A stretch of 64,000 nucleotides of DNA from positions 124,001 through 188,000 of the forward strand of contig NZ_BATP01000007.1 in NCBI RefSeq assembly GCF_000739615.1. The letters run 5' to 3'. The translations under genes were made by a program, and so were the position numbers. Origin of the DNA: Haloferula sp. BvORR071. Lineage in GTDB: Bacteria > Verrucomicrobiota > Verrucomicrobiia > Verrucomicrobiales > Akkermansiaceae. The notes under the pieces are model-generated. The model saw nothing but the letters and a program-made list of their open reading frames with translations, was not told the DNA's origin and made no database searches. Shown piece by piece: positions 1 through 8,671 of the stretch (the stretch's first letter is position 1; the number at the start of each line of letters is the position of its first letter).

Positions 1-1
1 A

Positions 2-2215
2 CCTGTCCCCCGCCCTCAGGCCCCGATTGTTCGCCCGGCCGTTGGGTCCGGGCGCCGTATCGTGCAGCAAGCGCAGGCGCATGCTACCGGCACCGTCGCG
101 GCACTGCTTTTCACCGCCTTCGTGGTTGGCGGTGTGTGGTACAAGCTGGAGAGCATGAAGACCCGGGTGGTCGTCATCAAGAATGCCGAGACCACGGAAG
201 CCTCCGGCGGAGCCAGCACCGCGCCGCTGCCGGAAGCGGCGCCGACGAAGATTTTCGATTTCGACAAGGCCAAGGAAGAGCAGGCCAAGACTGAAAGCGC
301 CGCCAACGGTGCGGTCGCCAGTGCGAAGCCAATGCCCGGAATCACCGTGCCGCAGAAAGAAGCGGTGCCGGAAGATCCTGGTATCGCCGTGCTGAAGAAC
401 GCGGAGCCGCTGCTTCTCACCGGCATCGATGCCGGTCGCGATGCCGCCTTGCAGCGAGACGCGGCGATGCTGAAGACCGCGATGGATTCGAAGGGCTGGA
501 ACGCCTATCGCAATCTGCTGGAGCGCTCCCTGGCAGCAGCGGTGCCCAATGTGGCAGGCAAGGAAGGACGCAACCGCTTCGACCCGGTGTGGGCGGAAGC
601 GCCGCTCTACAAGGCCTTCCTGCGCTGGGAATTCCTGGACCGCTTTTCCCAATCCGACATCGCCGAGATCTCCCACGACAGCTACGCGCTGGAGATGCTG
701 ACCTGGCTGCTGAACAAGCCGGAAGCGATGGAGGAACTGCTCCTGACGATGAAGGATGCGGATGACTCCGCGAAGGTGCTGGTCTTCCTGAAGGACGCGT
801 GGAGTGCGCGCTCGGAGAAGTTTGAGAAGTTCTTCAGCCTCGCGGTCGCTTGCTCGGTGGTCTTCGACCATGACATGACGATCGGTGAGCCGCTCGGAGG
901 AGAGTCCACGGTGAATCCCCTCGCCCGCTATCTCTGGTATGTAGAGAAGGACGAGAAGGGCAAGCTGGCGGTGCCGGTCCATCGCCAGAACGCCCGCGAC
1001 CTAGTGTGGGTGGTCTGCGCGCCGGTGGCGACCAAGGAGCTGGACTGGGCGATCGACAAGATGCACGAGAGCCGGAAGAACTGGGGAAGCACCTATGAGA
1101 TGGTGGAGTACCTGATGGAGCGTGCGGTGAAGGGCATCAATCCTTACAAGGAATACAGCTTCGCGGAGATCCTGAAGGAAGGTGGCATCTGCGGTGACCG
1201 CTCCTACTTCAGCGTGAACACCGCCCGGGCGCAGGGCATCCCGGCGCTGATCCTGGCCGGTGAGACGGATCTGGGCGGCCACGCATGGGCCGCGATCAAG
1301 ACCGATACGCGCGAGTGGGACACCAACATCGGCCGTATCGGTGGGGTCTCGAAGGGTGAAGGTGGCAATCCGCAGCTCAACAATTCGCTCAGCGAGCAGG
1401 AGATCTGGCTGTGGAATGATCGCGCGCACCAGAGCGACATCACGACGATGTCGGTTTACCGCCACTTGTGGCTGTCCGATCTCTTCGCCGCGATGGGACG
1501 CTTGGGTGAGACCATGAAGACCGCGCAGCTGGCCAACGAGCTCGGCAAGTCCTTCCCCGAAACCTGGTCGCGCCTCTACGACGTGATCGAGGAGCAGCAG
1601 CAATTCTTCGCTGACGAAACCCAGCCGTCCGACCCGAAGGTAGTCTCGGTGTGGCGTGAGTTCTCCGCCGATATGCGCCGCGAGTTCCGCGACAATCCGC
1701 GGATGGCCGCGCTGGCCGCCCGTGCGGAGGATGAGCACGTGTATCCCTACGCGACTGAGACCGAGGTGGAGCGTGCAATGAAGCGCGAGCGCCGCCGGGT
1801 GGAGCGCGAATCGAGCGAGCAGAAGGATCTGATTGCGACCACGCTCAAGCGTGAAGGTGACCTGATCATGAAGCGTGGTGGTCCGGACGCGGCCAAGAAC
1901 GTGGGCAATCTCTACGACACGGCGCTGCGCGAATACGGTGGCAGCATCACAGGCTTCAAGATGATGGCGGAGGACTACTACAACTTCGCCAAGTCCGACA
2001 GCACGGTGGCCCGCAAGGCGGTGCGCGATATCGAGCTGGCCTTCAAGCGGGTGGTAGAAACCGGCAGCAAGGATTGGTTCCGCGCGAATACCGAGTCCGG
2101 TATCTACAAGATGATCGTGGGCTACTACCGCGAGGTGGGTGATGAAGGCCGCGCGACGCTGCTGGAAAAGCGGTATGAGCGTTTGCTCCGGATCGCCGAG
2201 CGCGGGGCGCTGTAA
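2..2215 (+). CDS. Membrane-anchored transglutaminase-core protein (5' partial)
   Basis: The reading frame is open from the left edge, so the true start probably lies outside; a GTG at 62 is the only start-like codon near the edge. Numbering from that GTG, residues about 10-28 form one hydrophobic segment followed by an acidic/alanine-rich linker, suggesting an N-terminal membrane anchor with the bulk exported. A transglutaminase-like (papain-fold) core is visible: Cys377 in GGICGDRSYF, His407 in GGHAWAA and Asp420 in the following EWDTN give the Cys-His-Asp triad in the usual order and spacing. The rest is helical, charged and of unknown role. The family includes cysteine proteases and cross-linking enzymes; the substrate cannot be told from sequence. 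A strong terminator follows the stop codon. Confidence 0.75.
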   Translation, partial: PVPRPQAPIVRPAVGSGRRIVQQAQAHATGTVAALLFTAFVVGGVWYKLESMKTRVVVIKNAETTEASGGASTAPLPEAAPTKIFDFDKAKEEQAKTESAANGAVASAKPMPGITVPQKEAVPEDPGIAVLKNAEPLLLTGIDAGRDAALQRDAAMLKTAMDSKGWNAYRNLLERSLAAAVPNVAGKEGRNRFDPVWAEAPLYKAFLRWEFLDRFSQSDIAEISHDSYALEMLTWLLNKPEAMEELLLTMKDADDSAKVLVFLKDAWSARSEKFEKFFSLAVACSVVFDHDMTIGEPLGGESTVNPLARYLWYVEKDEKGKLAVPVHRQNARDLVWVVCAPVATKELDWAIDKMHESRKNWGSTYEMVEYLMERAVKGINPYKEYSFAEILKEGGICGDRSYFSVNTARAQGIPALILAGETDLGGHAWAAIKTDTREWDTNIGRIGGVSKGEGGNPQLNNSLSEQEIWLWNDRAHQSDITTMSVYRHLWLSDLFAAMGRLGETMKTAQLANELGKSFPETWSRLYDVIEEQQQFFADETQPSDPKVVSVWREFSADMRREFRDNPRMAALAARAEDEHVYPYATETEVERAMKRERRRVERESSEQKDLIATTLKREGDLIMKRGGPDAAKNVGNLYDTALREYGGSITGFKMMAEDYYNFAKSDSTVARKAVRDIELAFKRVVETGSKDWFRANTESGIYKMIVGYYREVGDEGRATLLEKRYERLLRIAERGAL

Positions 2216-2243
2216 GGGTGCTTCGCTGCGAATTTCAAAAGGC

Positions 2244-2280
2244 AAAGAGGCAGGAGGCTAGAAGCTCCTGCCTCTTTTTC
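2244..2280 (+). terminator. Rho-independent terminator
   Basis: A perfect 13-bp stem (AAAGAGGCAGGAG at 2244-2256 pairing with 2265-2277) with an 8-nt loop runs into a T-tract. It lies 28 bp after the transglutaminase-core gene and is flanked by A's on the other side, so it could work in both directions. Confidence 0.85.
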
Positions 2281-2394
2281 TTTTGCCGGGGTGCCGGGAT
2301 TTTTTCCTCGGTTGGTGGTTCCATAGGCAGCTTTCGCTGATGCTGTCGCAATGCTCCTAGCCGCTTCTCCCCCACCCTTTCAGATTCTCCCGCC

Positions 2395-3846
2395 ATGAAG
2401 CGGCGAAGCGCACTCCTCTATCTCTTCGGCCTGCCCTTTGCCGGTCGCGTTTCCGCTGCGGGGCCGGAGGTCAACAAGGTGACGCTGGATCCTGCGGCGA
2501 AGCAGGGCACTTGGGATGGCTGGGGTGTGTCGCTGTGCTGGTGGGCAGGTGTGTTTGGCGAGCGCGCAGATCTGGCCGATGCGCTCTTCACGACGAAGGC
2601 GGTGCGGGTTGGGAACGAGCTGCTGCCTGGGCTGGGGCTGAGCATCGTGCGCTACAATGCCGGTGCCTGCGCATCGAGGAAGATCGGTGAGCGGGCGATG
2701 AAGGTTTCGAAGATCATCCAGCGCTACCGGCAGATGGAAGGCTTCTGGCTGGATGATCGCAGCAGTGATCCTGCATCGGACAGTTGGGATTGGTCGGTGG
2801 ATGCCAAGCAGCGCAACATGCTGAAGCTGGCAAAGGAGCGCGGGGTCACGCACTTCGAGCTCTTCGCGAACTCGCCGATGTGGTGGATGACGCGCAACGA
2901 CAATCCATCCGGTGGGCCGAAGTTCAGCGACGACAACCTGGCGCCAGCGCAGGAGCAGAACTTCGCGATCTACCTGGCGAGTATCGCGCGGCGTGCGGCG
3001 GATGATTGGGGGATTCCCTTCACCAGTGTCTCGCCTTTCAATGAGCCGGTATCGGATTGGTGGTTCGCCGATTGCAAGCAGGAGGGCTGCCACATGTCCC
3101 CTGCCGCGCAGGCTCGGGTGCTACCGCTGCTGCGCGAGGAGCTGGACAAGCGCGGTCTAAGCAAGCTGCCGATCTCGGCTTCGGAGGAGACTTACTATGA
3201 TCACGCGGTCCGGACTTGGGAGAGTTTTGATGCAAAGACGCGCGCATTGATCGGCCAAGTGAATGTCCACGGCTATCAGGAGGCGAAGGGTGACCGCGCG
3301 AAGCTGCAGCGGCTGGTGCATGTGGAAGGCGGCAAGCGCTTATGGAATTCCGAATACGGCGATGGTGATCCGAGCGGGCTGAACATGGCGCGCAATCTTC
3401 ATCGCGACTTGGCAGCGCTGAAGCCGACCTCGTGGTCTTACTGGCAAGCAGTCGATGGCGGCGGCTGGGGGCTAATTCCCGGCGAGATGCGGCGTGGCAA
3501 TTTGCGGCCCGCGAATGCGAAGTGGCATGTGCTTGGCCACTACACGCGCAATATCGCGCCGGGGGCGACGATGCTGACGACGGGTGATGAAGCGCTGATC
3601 GCTGCGCATGATGAGAAGCAGCGGCGGCTGTCGCTGGTCTTCCTCAATGATGGCGGCGAGGAGCGCGAGTGGCGGATCGATTTATCGCGCTTCGAAGGCA
3701 AGGGTGTGAAGGCGAACGGCTGGATCACAGAGCCGATGGGGAAAAGCCGCTACCAGGCGGCGGATGCGATCACCTGGCAAGGCAAGGTGATGGTGTTGCG
3801 GCAGCCGAAGCAATCGGTGCAGACGGTGCTGGTGAACGGGGTCTAA
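2395..3846 (+). CDS. Glycoside hydrolase family 30 (endo-beta-1,6-galactanase-like)
   Basis: A 483-residue exported glycosidase. The N-terminus (MKRRSALLYLFGLPFAGRVSA) is a short signal peptide with a basic n-region. The mature part begins with the GTWDGWGVSLCWWA block typical of GH30 galactanase-type proteins. The acid/base glutamate is visible as Glu217 in SPFNEP, and the nucleophile is probably Glu320 in WNSEYGDGDPSG, both at the ends of beta strands as in clan GH-A retaining enzymes. The C-terminal about 90 residues form the beta-sandwich that accompanies the GH30 barrel. Expected substrate is a beta-linked galactan or a related plant/algal polysaccharide; the exact linkage is inference. 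It stands alone, convergent with the FG-GAP protein gene. Confidence 0.8.
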   Translation: MKRRSALLYLFGLPFAGRVSAAGPEVNKVTLDPAAKQGTWDGWGVSLCWWAGVFGERADLADALFTTKAVRVGNELLPGLGLSIVRYNAGACASRKIGERAMKVSKIIQRYRQMEGFWLDDRSSDPASDSWDWSVDAKQRNMLKLAKERGVTHFELFANSPMWWMTRNDNPSGGPKFSDDNLAPAQEQNFAIYLASIARRAADDWGIPFTSVSPFNEPVSDWWFADCKQEGCHMSPAAQARVLPLLREELDKRGLSKLPISASEETYYDHAVRTWESFDAKTRALIGQVNVHGYQEAKGDRAKLQRLVHVEGGKRLWNSEYGDGDPSGLNMARNLHRDLAALKPTSWSYWQAVDGGGWGLIPGEMRRGNLRPANAKWHVLGHYTRNIAPGATMLTTGDEALIAAHDEKQRRLSLVFLNDGGEEREWRIDLSRFEGKGVKANGWITEPMGKSRYQAADAITWQGKVMVLRQPKQSVQTVLVNGV

Positions 3847-3889
3847 CAAGCAGGGCGGGATTGGCAGCCCACCCTACCTGTTGAGCTAT

Positions 3890-6800
3890 TCAGTTCGGAA
3901 GCGGGGGCAGCTTGGGGGCTTCGATGAACTGTTGGATCGTGATGGCGACGGGCGGCACGCCTTGCTTGGGAGTTCCGCAGGCGGCGCGCCAAGCGGCGGC
4001 GATGGTCTTGGCGGCAGTGCCGCTCTTGAAGAGCACCGCGAACTCGGTGCGGGTGATCATGCCGTTGTCATCGCTGTCCAAATCATCGGCAGCCTGGGTG
4101 CGTTGGGCGCGGGTTGTTTTGGCGACTTGGTAGGTGGAGAAATTCGGGAGGACCTTGGCTTGAACCCAGGCTTTGAGACCGAGTCCGGCGCCGCCTTGGG
4201 CACGCGACCAGAAGGCATCGATGGGTTTGGTCGATCCGCCGGGCGGCCACATCAGGGCGACTTCCGTGCGGGTCACCACCCCATCGTGGTCGGCATCGAG
4301 CTCCAGGAAGATGGTGGCGCGCGAGGTCCAAGCAGTGGTCGTGCGTGCGGTAGCCTTGTTCGAGCTGGCGGCGATGAACTCGGCGAGCGTGACTTCGCCG
4401 GACTGGTCGCTATCGACCAGAGGGAAGAGCTTTTCCTTCTTGGGCGGCACGGGGTGGAGAGCGAGCCACTCGCTCAGGGAAAGCGCGCCATTGCCATCCG
4501 CATCGAAGGCGGCAAGGAGCATGGACTCCGGACCTGAGAGCAGGAAGCCGCTCAAGCGGTAAGTCCGAACTGCCCCGATATCCGCGGTGAGCAGGCTATT
4601 GAAGGGATTCACCGAGTCTTCCTTGGCGGAGGCGACCACCGCCGTGTCACCGCTGAGCGCCAGCGAGGAGGCGGAGGCCGCCTGCGGCACCCCGGCGATC
4701 AGGCCCTGACGCGACCAGACGACTCCTTCGCGCGCGTAGACATAAGTCGCACCATCGGAATCCGGGCCGTCGGTGTAGCGTTCCTCCGCACCCACCAGGG
4801 CGATGCTGCCATCCATGGCCACGGACTTGCCGAAGCGGTGGACGGCGGCGGCATTCTCCGGGGTGAAACGGTTTACGCGGCTCCAAGTATTGCCGCTGCG
4901 GGCGAAGAGATGGGCCGCGCCGGTGCCATCCGCCGGGAGTGGATCCGGCAGGGTTTCACTGCCGGGTGCGCCGACCAAGGCGAGGTTCCCGCTCAGCGCG
5001 ACGGAGGTGCCGAAGCGGAGATCGCCGGTGCCATCATCTTCGAGTGTAGCTTGGCGGCTCCAGACAGTATCGCTGCGGGTGAAGACATGAGCGATGCCGG
5101 GATGCAGGGCGGCCTGCGGAGCGCCGACGAGGATGGTGTCATCTTGGATTGCCACCGAGCTGCCGAAATAGGCATTGGCCCGCGGCTGCACTTCTTCCAG
5201 CGTGGCCTGCTGGTCCCACAGGCCCTCGCTGCGGGCGAAGACGTGGGCCTTGCCGCTGCTGCCGCCGAAGCTGGGAGAGCCCAGAACCACTGTATTCCCA
5301 TCCAGCGCGATGCTGGATGGCGACATGCCCTCCGTGCTGGCGGCGTAGAGTTTTTCCTGCAGGCTCCAGATGCCGTTTTGCCGCACATAGGCATAGCCCA
5401 GCCCCACGGCACCGAGAACCACGGTGTCGCCATCCAGCGCCGCCGCTTTTCCGAAGTTCAAGTTGGTGCGGCCGTCGGGAGGTATGAGCCTGGCCTGCTG
5501 CGTCCAGTCCGTACCGCTGCGAGTGAAGATATAGGCAGTGCCAGTTCCCGGACCCGTAAGGGTGGTATCTGTGGCGGCCCCGATCGCCACCGTGTCTCCG
5601 GAGACGGCAACGGAGTAGCCGAACTGCTGGTTCGCGGATTCCTCGCCCGCCGTCAGCCGGCCCTGAAGCGCCAGTGACCCGGCCGTCAGGCGATAGGCAT
5701 CCACCACGCCGGCATTGGAACCTGCCGCGGTGCTTATGTAGGGCAGGCCGAACAGGACTTCACCGCCGGACATCGCAACAATCGAACCGAAGGACTGGCT
5801 CGAGGAGGGGCTCTGGGAAGTGGTCTTCGAGGCGAAATTCCACAGCGTGCCGGTGCGCTGATAGACGAAGGCCGCCCCGGCATCGAAGGAGACGATATCG
5901 GCGCCCGTCTCTCCGATCAAAGCGCTGTCTCCGTCCAATACCACGTTGTCCCCGAAGCGGTCACCATTCAGGCCGCCGGGAGGAAAGATCTCCGCCTGCC
6001 GGGTCCACACCGATCCGCTCCGCGTGTAAACATAAGCAGCACCCGGTCTCAGGGCGCTGACGACCTTGGAAGGCGCGCCGATCAGCAAGGTGTTTCCCTG
6101 CAGCGCCACGCTGGTGCCGAATCCCGAGTCGTCTCCCGTTACCAGATTGATCGCGACTCCTTCACTCCAGACTCCTCCGGAGTTCCGGTTGTAGATCTTC
6201 ACATTCGGGGTCGTTTCGAACTGCCCGACCACGGTTACTCCGGCGGCAATCGTGCCGCCACTTATGGCGACTGAATAACCCAAGCCAAGGACGGCGCTAC
6301 TGCCCAGGAAGCTCTGCTGCAGAGTCCAGACATCGCCGTTCCGGACATAGATATTGAAGCCGCCCGTGGAGTTCCCGGAATTCTTGCGGCCGACGACCAG
6401 AGTGTCACCGTCCAGCGCCACATTGTTCCCGAAGTTCTCCTGGTTGATGGATGCGGCATAGGTGAGCTTGGCCTGCTTGGTCCAAGTGGCCCCGCTCCGG
6501 GCGAAGACATAGACACTGCCGGTATTCGTCTTGCCAGGCGCGTCATCGCCGGGGGCTCCGACCGCGACGGTATTTCCGGTGATGGCCAGCCCGGAGCCGA
6601 AGAGGCTGTTGGCGCTCCCCGCATCCGGTGCCAGGATGGCTTTCTGGAGCCATGCTCCGTTCACTTTCTCCATCACGTAGACACTGCCGCTGGTGGCGCC
6701 TCCGGTGGTGGTATCCCGCGCGGCCCCGATCAGGGCGGTGCTACCCTCCATGGCCAGCGCGATGCCGTAGTTGTCGTTAGCCGAGCCGGTGCCGCTGATC

Positions 6801-7621
6801 GCGGGCCGCAGGGTTTGCTCGAAGGAGGTGATCAGCGGATCGATGGTGACCGGGTAGCGCGCGCTGCGATCATCGACTTGGATCGCAATGCCCCGGTCGG
6901 AAGCTGCCATGCTTGCGGCGAGGGCCGAGCCATCGGCATCCCAGACCTTCAGGCCGGAGTAGCCGAGCTTGGCGGCACCGTCGTTTGCCACCAGTTCCAG
7001 CGTGCCGGTCTGCTCGCCCGGCTCGGCCCTCAGGCCGGCAAGTTCGATTTCGATGCGGAGCGGCTCGCTGGCAGCAGCGGGAGGGTGAGCCACGATGAAG
7101 CCGTGCTCGATGCCCTCGCTGCGGTTCTCGAACCACTCGGTGACGCCGTCGCCATGATCGGCCTGCGCGCGGGTACCGGAAGTTTCCCAGACCGCGGGGG
7201 CGAGGGAGCCGGTGTACTGGAAGTTGGCCTGCCAAGTGCCGCTGCGCCCGCTGATGTGGACACCATCCCGGGCATAGCGGGCGGCGAGGTCTTGGGCGGG
7301 ATGGTAGGAGAATGCCGTTACGCCCAGGTTGTCGGGGAGGGCGGCTTCGTCGGCTGTCAGGGGCTGGATCGCGCGGCGCGCGGTATCGAAGGCCTGCCAG
7401 AGGCCTTCCTCTCCGGGAGCGGCCGGGACTTGCGGCAAGCGGGAACTGGCAGCCTCAGGGGGGAGGCTCGAGGGAGGCGCTGCCGCGGGGATCTTTTCCG
7501 AGGAGCCCTCGCCCGGATGGTCCCGGAGTGCAAGATAGACGGGCGAAACCAAGCCGAGAAGGCATAGCGCGGTTAGGGCGCGGGCTCTGGCACGAGGCGG
7601 AGATGATCGGGGGGAGTACAT
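3890..7621 (-). CDS. Giant secreted FG-GAP repeat protein with C-terminal EF-hands
   Basis: 1243 residues. The N-terminus has basic residues then a hydrophobic stretch (about 12-32), a signal peptide or anchor. Residues about 270-1000 hold a long array of FG-GAP (integrin alpha N-terminal-like) units, each about 50 residues with FGxSVAxxGxTxxVGAP and then AYVFxRSGxxWxxQ; about a dozen copies are visible, enough for more than one seven-bladed beta-propeller. The C-terminus carries four EF-hand loops in succession: DADGNGALSLSE, DSDQSGEVTLAE, DADHDGVVTRTE and DSDDNGMITRTE, all with the acidic ligands in place, so calcium binding is likely. Probably a cell-surface adhesion or matrix protein. The first Met was taken because it precedes the export signal. 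Confidence 0.8.
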   Translation of the reverse strand: MYSPRSSPPRARARALTALCLLGLVSPVYLALRDHPGEGSSEKIPAAAPPSSLPPEAASSRLPQVPAAPGEEGLWQAFDTARRAIQPLTADEAALPDNLGVTAFSYHPAQDLAARYARDGVHISGRSGTWQANFQYTGSLAPAVWETSGTRAQADHGDGVTEWFENRSEGIEHGFIVAHPPAAASEPLRIEIELAGLRAEPGEQTGTLELVANDGAAKLGYSGLKVWDADGSALAASMAASDRGIAIQVDDRSARYPVTIDPLITSFEQTLRPAISGTGSANDNYGIALAMEGSTALIGAARDTTTGGATSGSVYVMEKVNGAWLQKAILAPDAGSANSLFGSGLAITGNTVAVGAPGDDAPGKTNTGSVYVFARSGATWTKQAKLTYAASINQENFGNNVALDGDTLVVGRKNSGNSTGGFNIYVRNGDVWTLQQSFLGSSAVLGLGYSVAISGGTIAAGVTVVGQFETTPNVKIYNRNSGGVWSEGVAINLVTGDDSGFGTSVALQGNTLLIGAPSKVVSALRPGAAYVYTRSGSVWTRQAEIFPPGGLNGDRFGDNVVLDGDSALIGETGADIVSFDAGAAFVYQRTGTLWNFASKTTSQSPSSSQSFGSIVAMSGGEVLFGLPYISTAAGSNAGVVDAYRLTAGSLALQGRLTAGEESANQQFGYSVAVSGDTVAIGAATDTTLTGPGTGTAYIFTRSGTDWTQQARLIPPDGRTNLNFGKAAALDGDTVVLGAVGLGYAYVRQNGIWSLQEKLYAASTEGMSPSSIALDGNTVVLGSPSFGGSSGKAHVFARSEGLWDQQATLEEVQPRANAYFGSSVAIQDDTILVGAPQAALHPGIAHVFTRSDTVWSRQATLEDDGTGDLRFGTSVALSGNLALVGAPGSETLPDPLPADGTGAAHLFARSGNTWSRVNRFTPENAAAVHRFGKSVAMDGSIALVGAEERYTDGPDSDGATYVYAREGVVWSRQGLIAGVPQAASASSLALSGDTAVVASAKEDSVNPFNSLLTADIGAVRTYRLSGFLLSGPESMLLAAFDADGNGALSLSEWLALHPVPPKKEKLFPLVDSDQSGEVTLAEFIAASSNKATARTTTAWTSRATIFLELDADHDGVVTRTEVALMWPPGGSTKPIDAFWSRAQGGAGLGLKAWVQAKVLPNFSTYQVAKTTRAQRTQAADDLDSDDNGMITRTEFAVLFKSGTAAKTIAAAWRAACGTPKQGVPPVAITIQQFIEAPKLPPLPN

Positions 7622-7862
7622 AACCGGAAAGGAAGGAGAAACGCCTTTGATGAGGAGACAATGAAGTATCTATCAAAATCTCCCTTCGCAAGGTCACAGT
7701 TGCGTGACAGGGCTTCAAAAAAGCGGTCCACCCGTATTCTCTGCGGCGAAGAAGCGATCGTGGTCACTTGGGTGACGCCTCCCTCGGACGGGGCTTCGCC
7801 GGAAGGCGGTTGTACTGGGGCTGGGCGGACCACGTTCTGGGCTAGGGGGAAGACCACCGCCT

Positions 7863-7896
7863 GAACTACTTCCGTGCTGTCACCAGCACGGCTACC
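7863..7896 (+). repeat. Dispersed stem-loop repeat, divergent copy A
   Basis: GAACTACTTC followed by an 8-bp perfect stem CCGTGCTG/CAGCACGG (7872-7879 with 7884-7891, loop TCAC) and CTACC. The flanks match the family (GAACTGCTTC...CTACC) but the stem sequence is different on both sides, so pairing is preserved. Confidence 0.6.
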
Positions 7897-7943
7897 TGGT
7901 GGTGCGGGGATTTGCCCGGGGGCTTGGGGTGAGGTCAGACTTT

Positions 7944-7984
7944 AGAACTGCTTCGTCCGCTCAGGGGACTGAGCGGACTACCTT
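7944..7984 (+). repeat. Dispersed stem-loop repeat, copy B
   Basis: Matches the family consensus GAACTGCTTCGTCCGC, arm CTCAG, loop GGGA, arm CTGAG, then CGGACTACCTT. It lies 10 bp beyond the stop codon of the response regulator gene, so it would be in the 3' end of that transcript. Confidence 0.8.
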
Positions 7985-7993
7985 CGGACTGCT

Positions 7994-8671
7994 TCACCCG
8001 CCGTAGCGATAGCCGGTGCCGCGGACGGTGGCGATGATCTCGGGATTAGCCGGGTCGGCCTCGATCTTCTTGCGCAACATCAGCACGTGCTGGTCGAGGG
8101 TGCGGGAGTCGGGGAAGTAATCCATGCCCCAGCACTCGTCGAGGAAGGCGTCACGGCTGACGGGCAGGCCGACGTTGCGATGGAGCAATTCGAGCATGGA
8201 GACCTCGCGACGAGTGAGCTCAATCTCGCGGCCACCGCGCTCGGCAGTAAGGGCATCGGGATAGACTGTTAGATCGAGCATACGCAGGCTGCGGCCCTTG
8301 TCATTCACGGGATGGACGCGGCGAAGGGCGGCGCGGATGCGGGCCATGACCTCGGCGCGGGTGAAGGGCTTGCGGATGAAGTCATCCGCCCCCAGCCCGA
8401 GGCCAACTACTACGTCGAGTTCCTCGTTCTTTGCGGAGAGAAAGAGGATGGGCACCGCGGGATCCGCGGCGCGGACGCGGCGGCAGACTTCGAAGCCATC
8501 GATCTCTGGCATCATGATGTCCAGGCAGAGCAATTGCGGCCGGTGCTCCGACCACAATTCAAGGGCTGCTTTGCCATCCGCGGCGGTCAGCGTGTGGAAG
8601 CCCTCGTCGCGCATGCAGGCGTCGAGCGCTTCGAGGGTCAGGGGATCGTCTTCGGCCAGGAGGATAGTCAT
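7994..8671 (-). CDS. OmpR/PhoB-family response regulator
   Basis: 225 residues with a complete receiver domain (1-118) and a winged-helix DNA-binding domain (about 128-224). The acidic pocket EDD is at 7-9, the phospho-acceptor is Asp51 in LLCLDIMMPE, and the switch Lys is in FIRKPFT. The C-terminus ends in the typical GTGYRYGG of OmpR-type regulators. The gene start overlaps the stop codon of the upstream histidine kinase gene (ATGA, 4 nt), so the two are translationally coupled and form a cognate pair. Targets are unknown; the first gene of the operon is a secretin-tailed exported protein, which may be part of the sensed envelope function. Confidence 0.92.
   Translation of the reverse strand: MTILLAEDDPLTLEALDACMRDEGFHTLTAADGKAALELWSEHRPQLLCLDIMMPEIDGFEVCRRVRAADPAVPILFLSAKNEELDVVVGLGLGADDFIRKPFTRAEVMARIRAALRRVHPVNDKGRSLRMLDLTVYPDALTAERGGREIELTRREVSMLELLHRNVGLPVSRDAFLDECWGMDYFPDSRTLDQHVLMLRKKIEADPANPEIIATVRGTGYRYGG

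Larger units (their letters stand above)
7622..7993. other. Intergenic region with two palindromic repeats
   Basis: 372 bp between the start of the FG-GAP gene and the 3' end of the response regulator gene. It holds two copies of the dispersed stem-loop element (7863-7896 and 7944-7984). The promoter of the FG-GAP gene must lie at its left side, but no convincing -35/-10 pair was seen. A 67-codon open frame at 7661-7864 has no recognisable product. Confidence 0.6.

Noticed and set aside
1001-2245. 414-codon open frame on the minus strand
   Set aside because: Antisense to the transglutaminase-core gene and rich in Arg/His/Leu as expected for a shadow.
7661-7864. 67-codon open frame before the response regulator
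   Set aside because: No ribosome binding site, no recognised motif, and it lies in a spacer that must hold the FG-GAP gene promoter.
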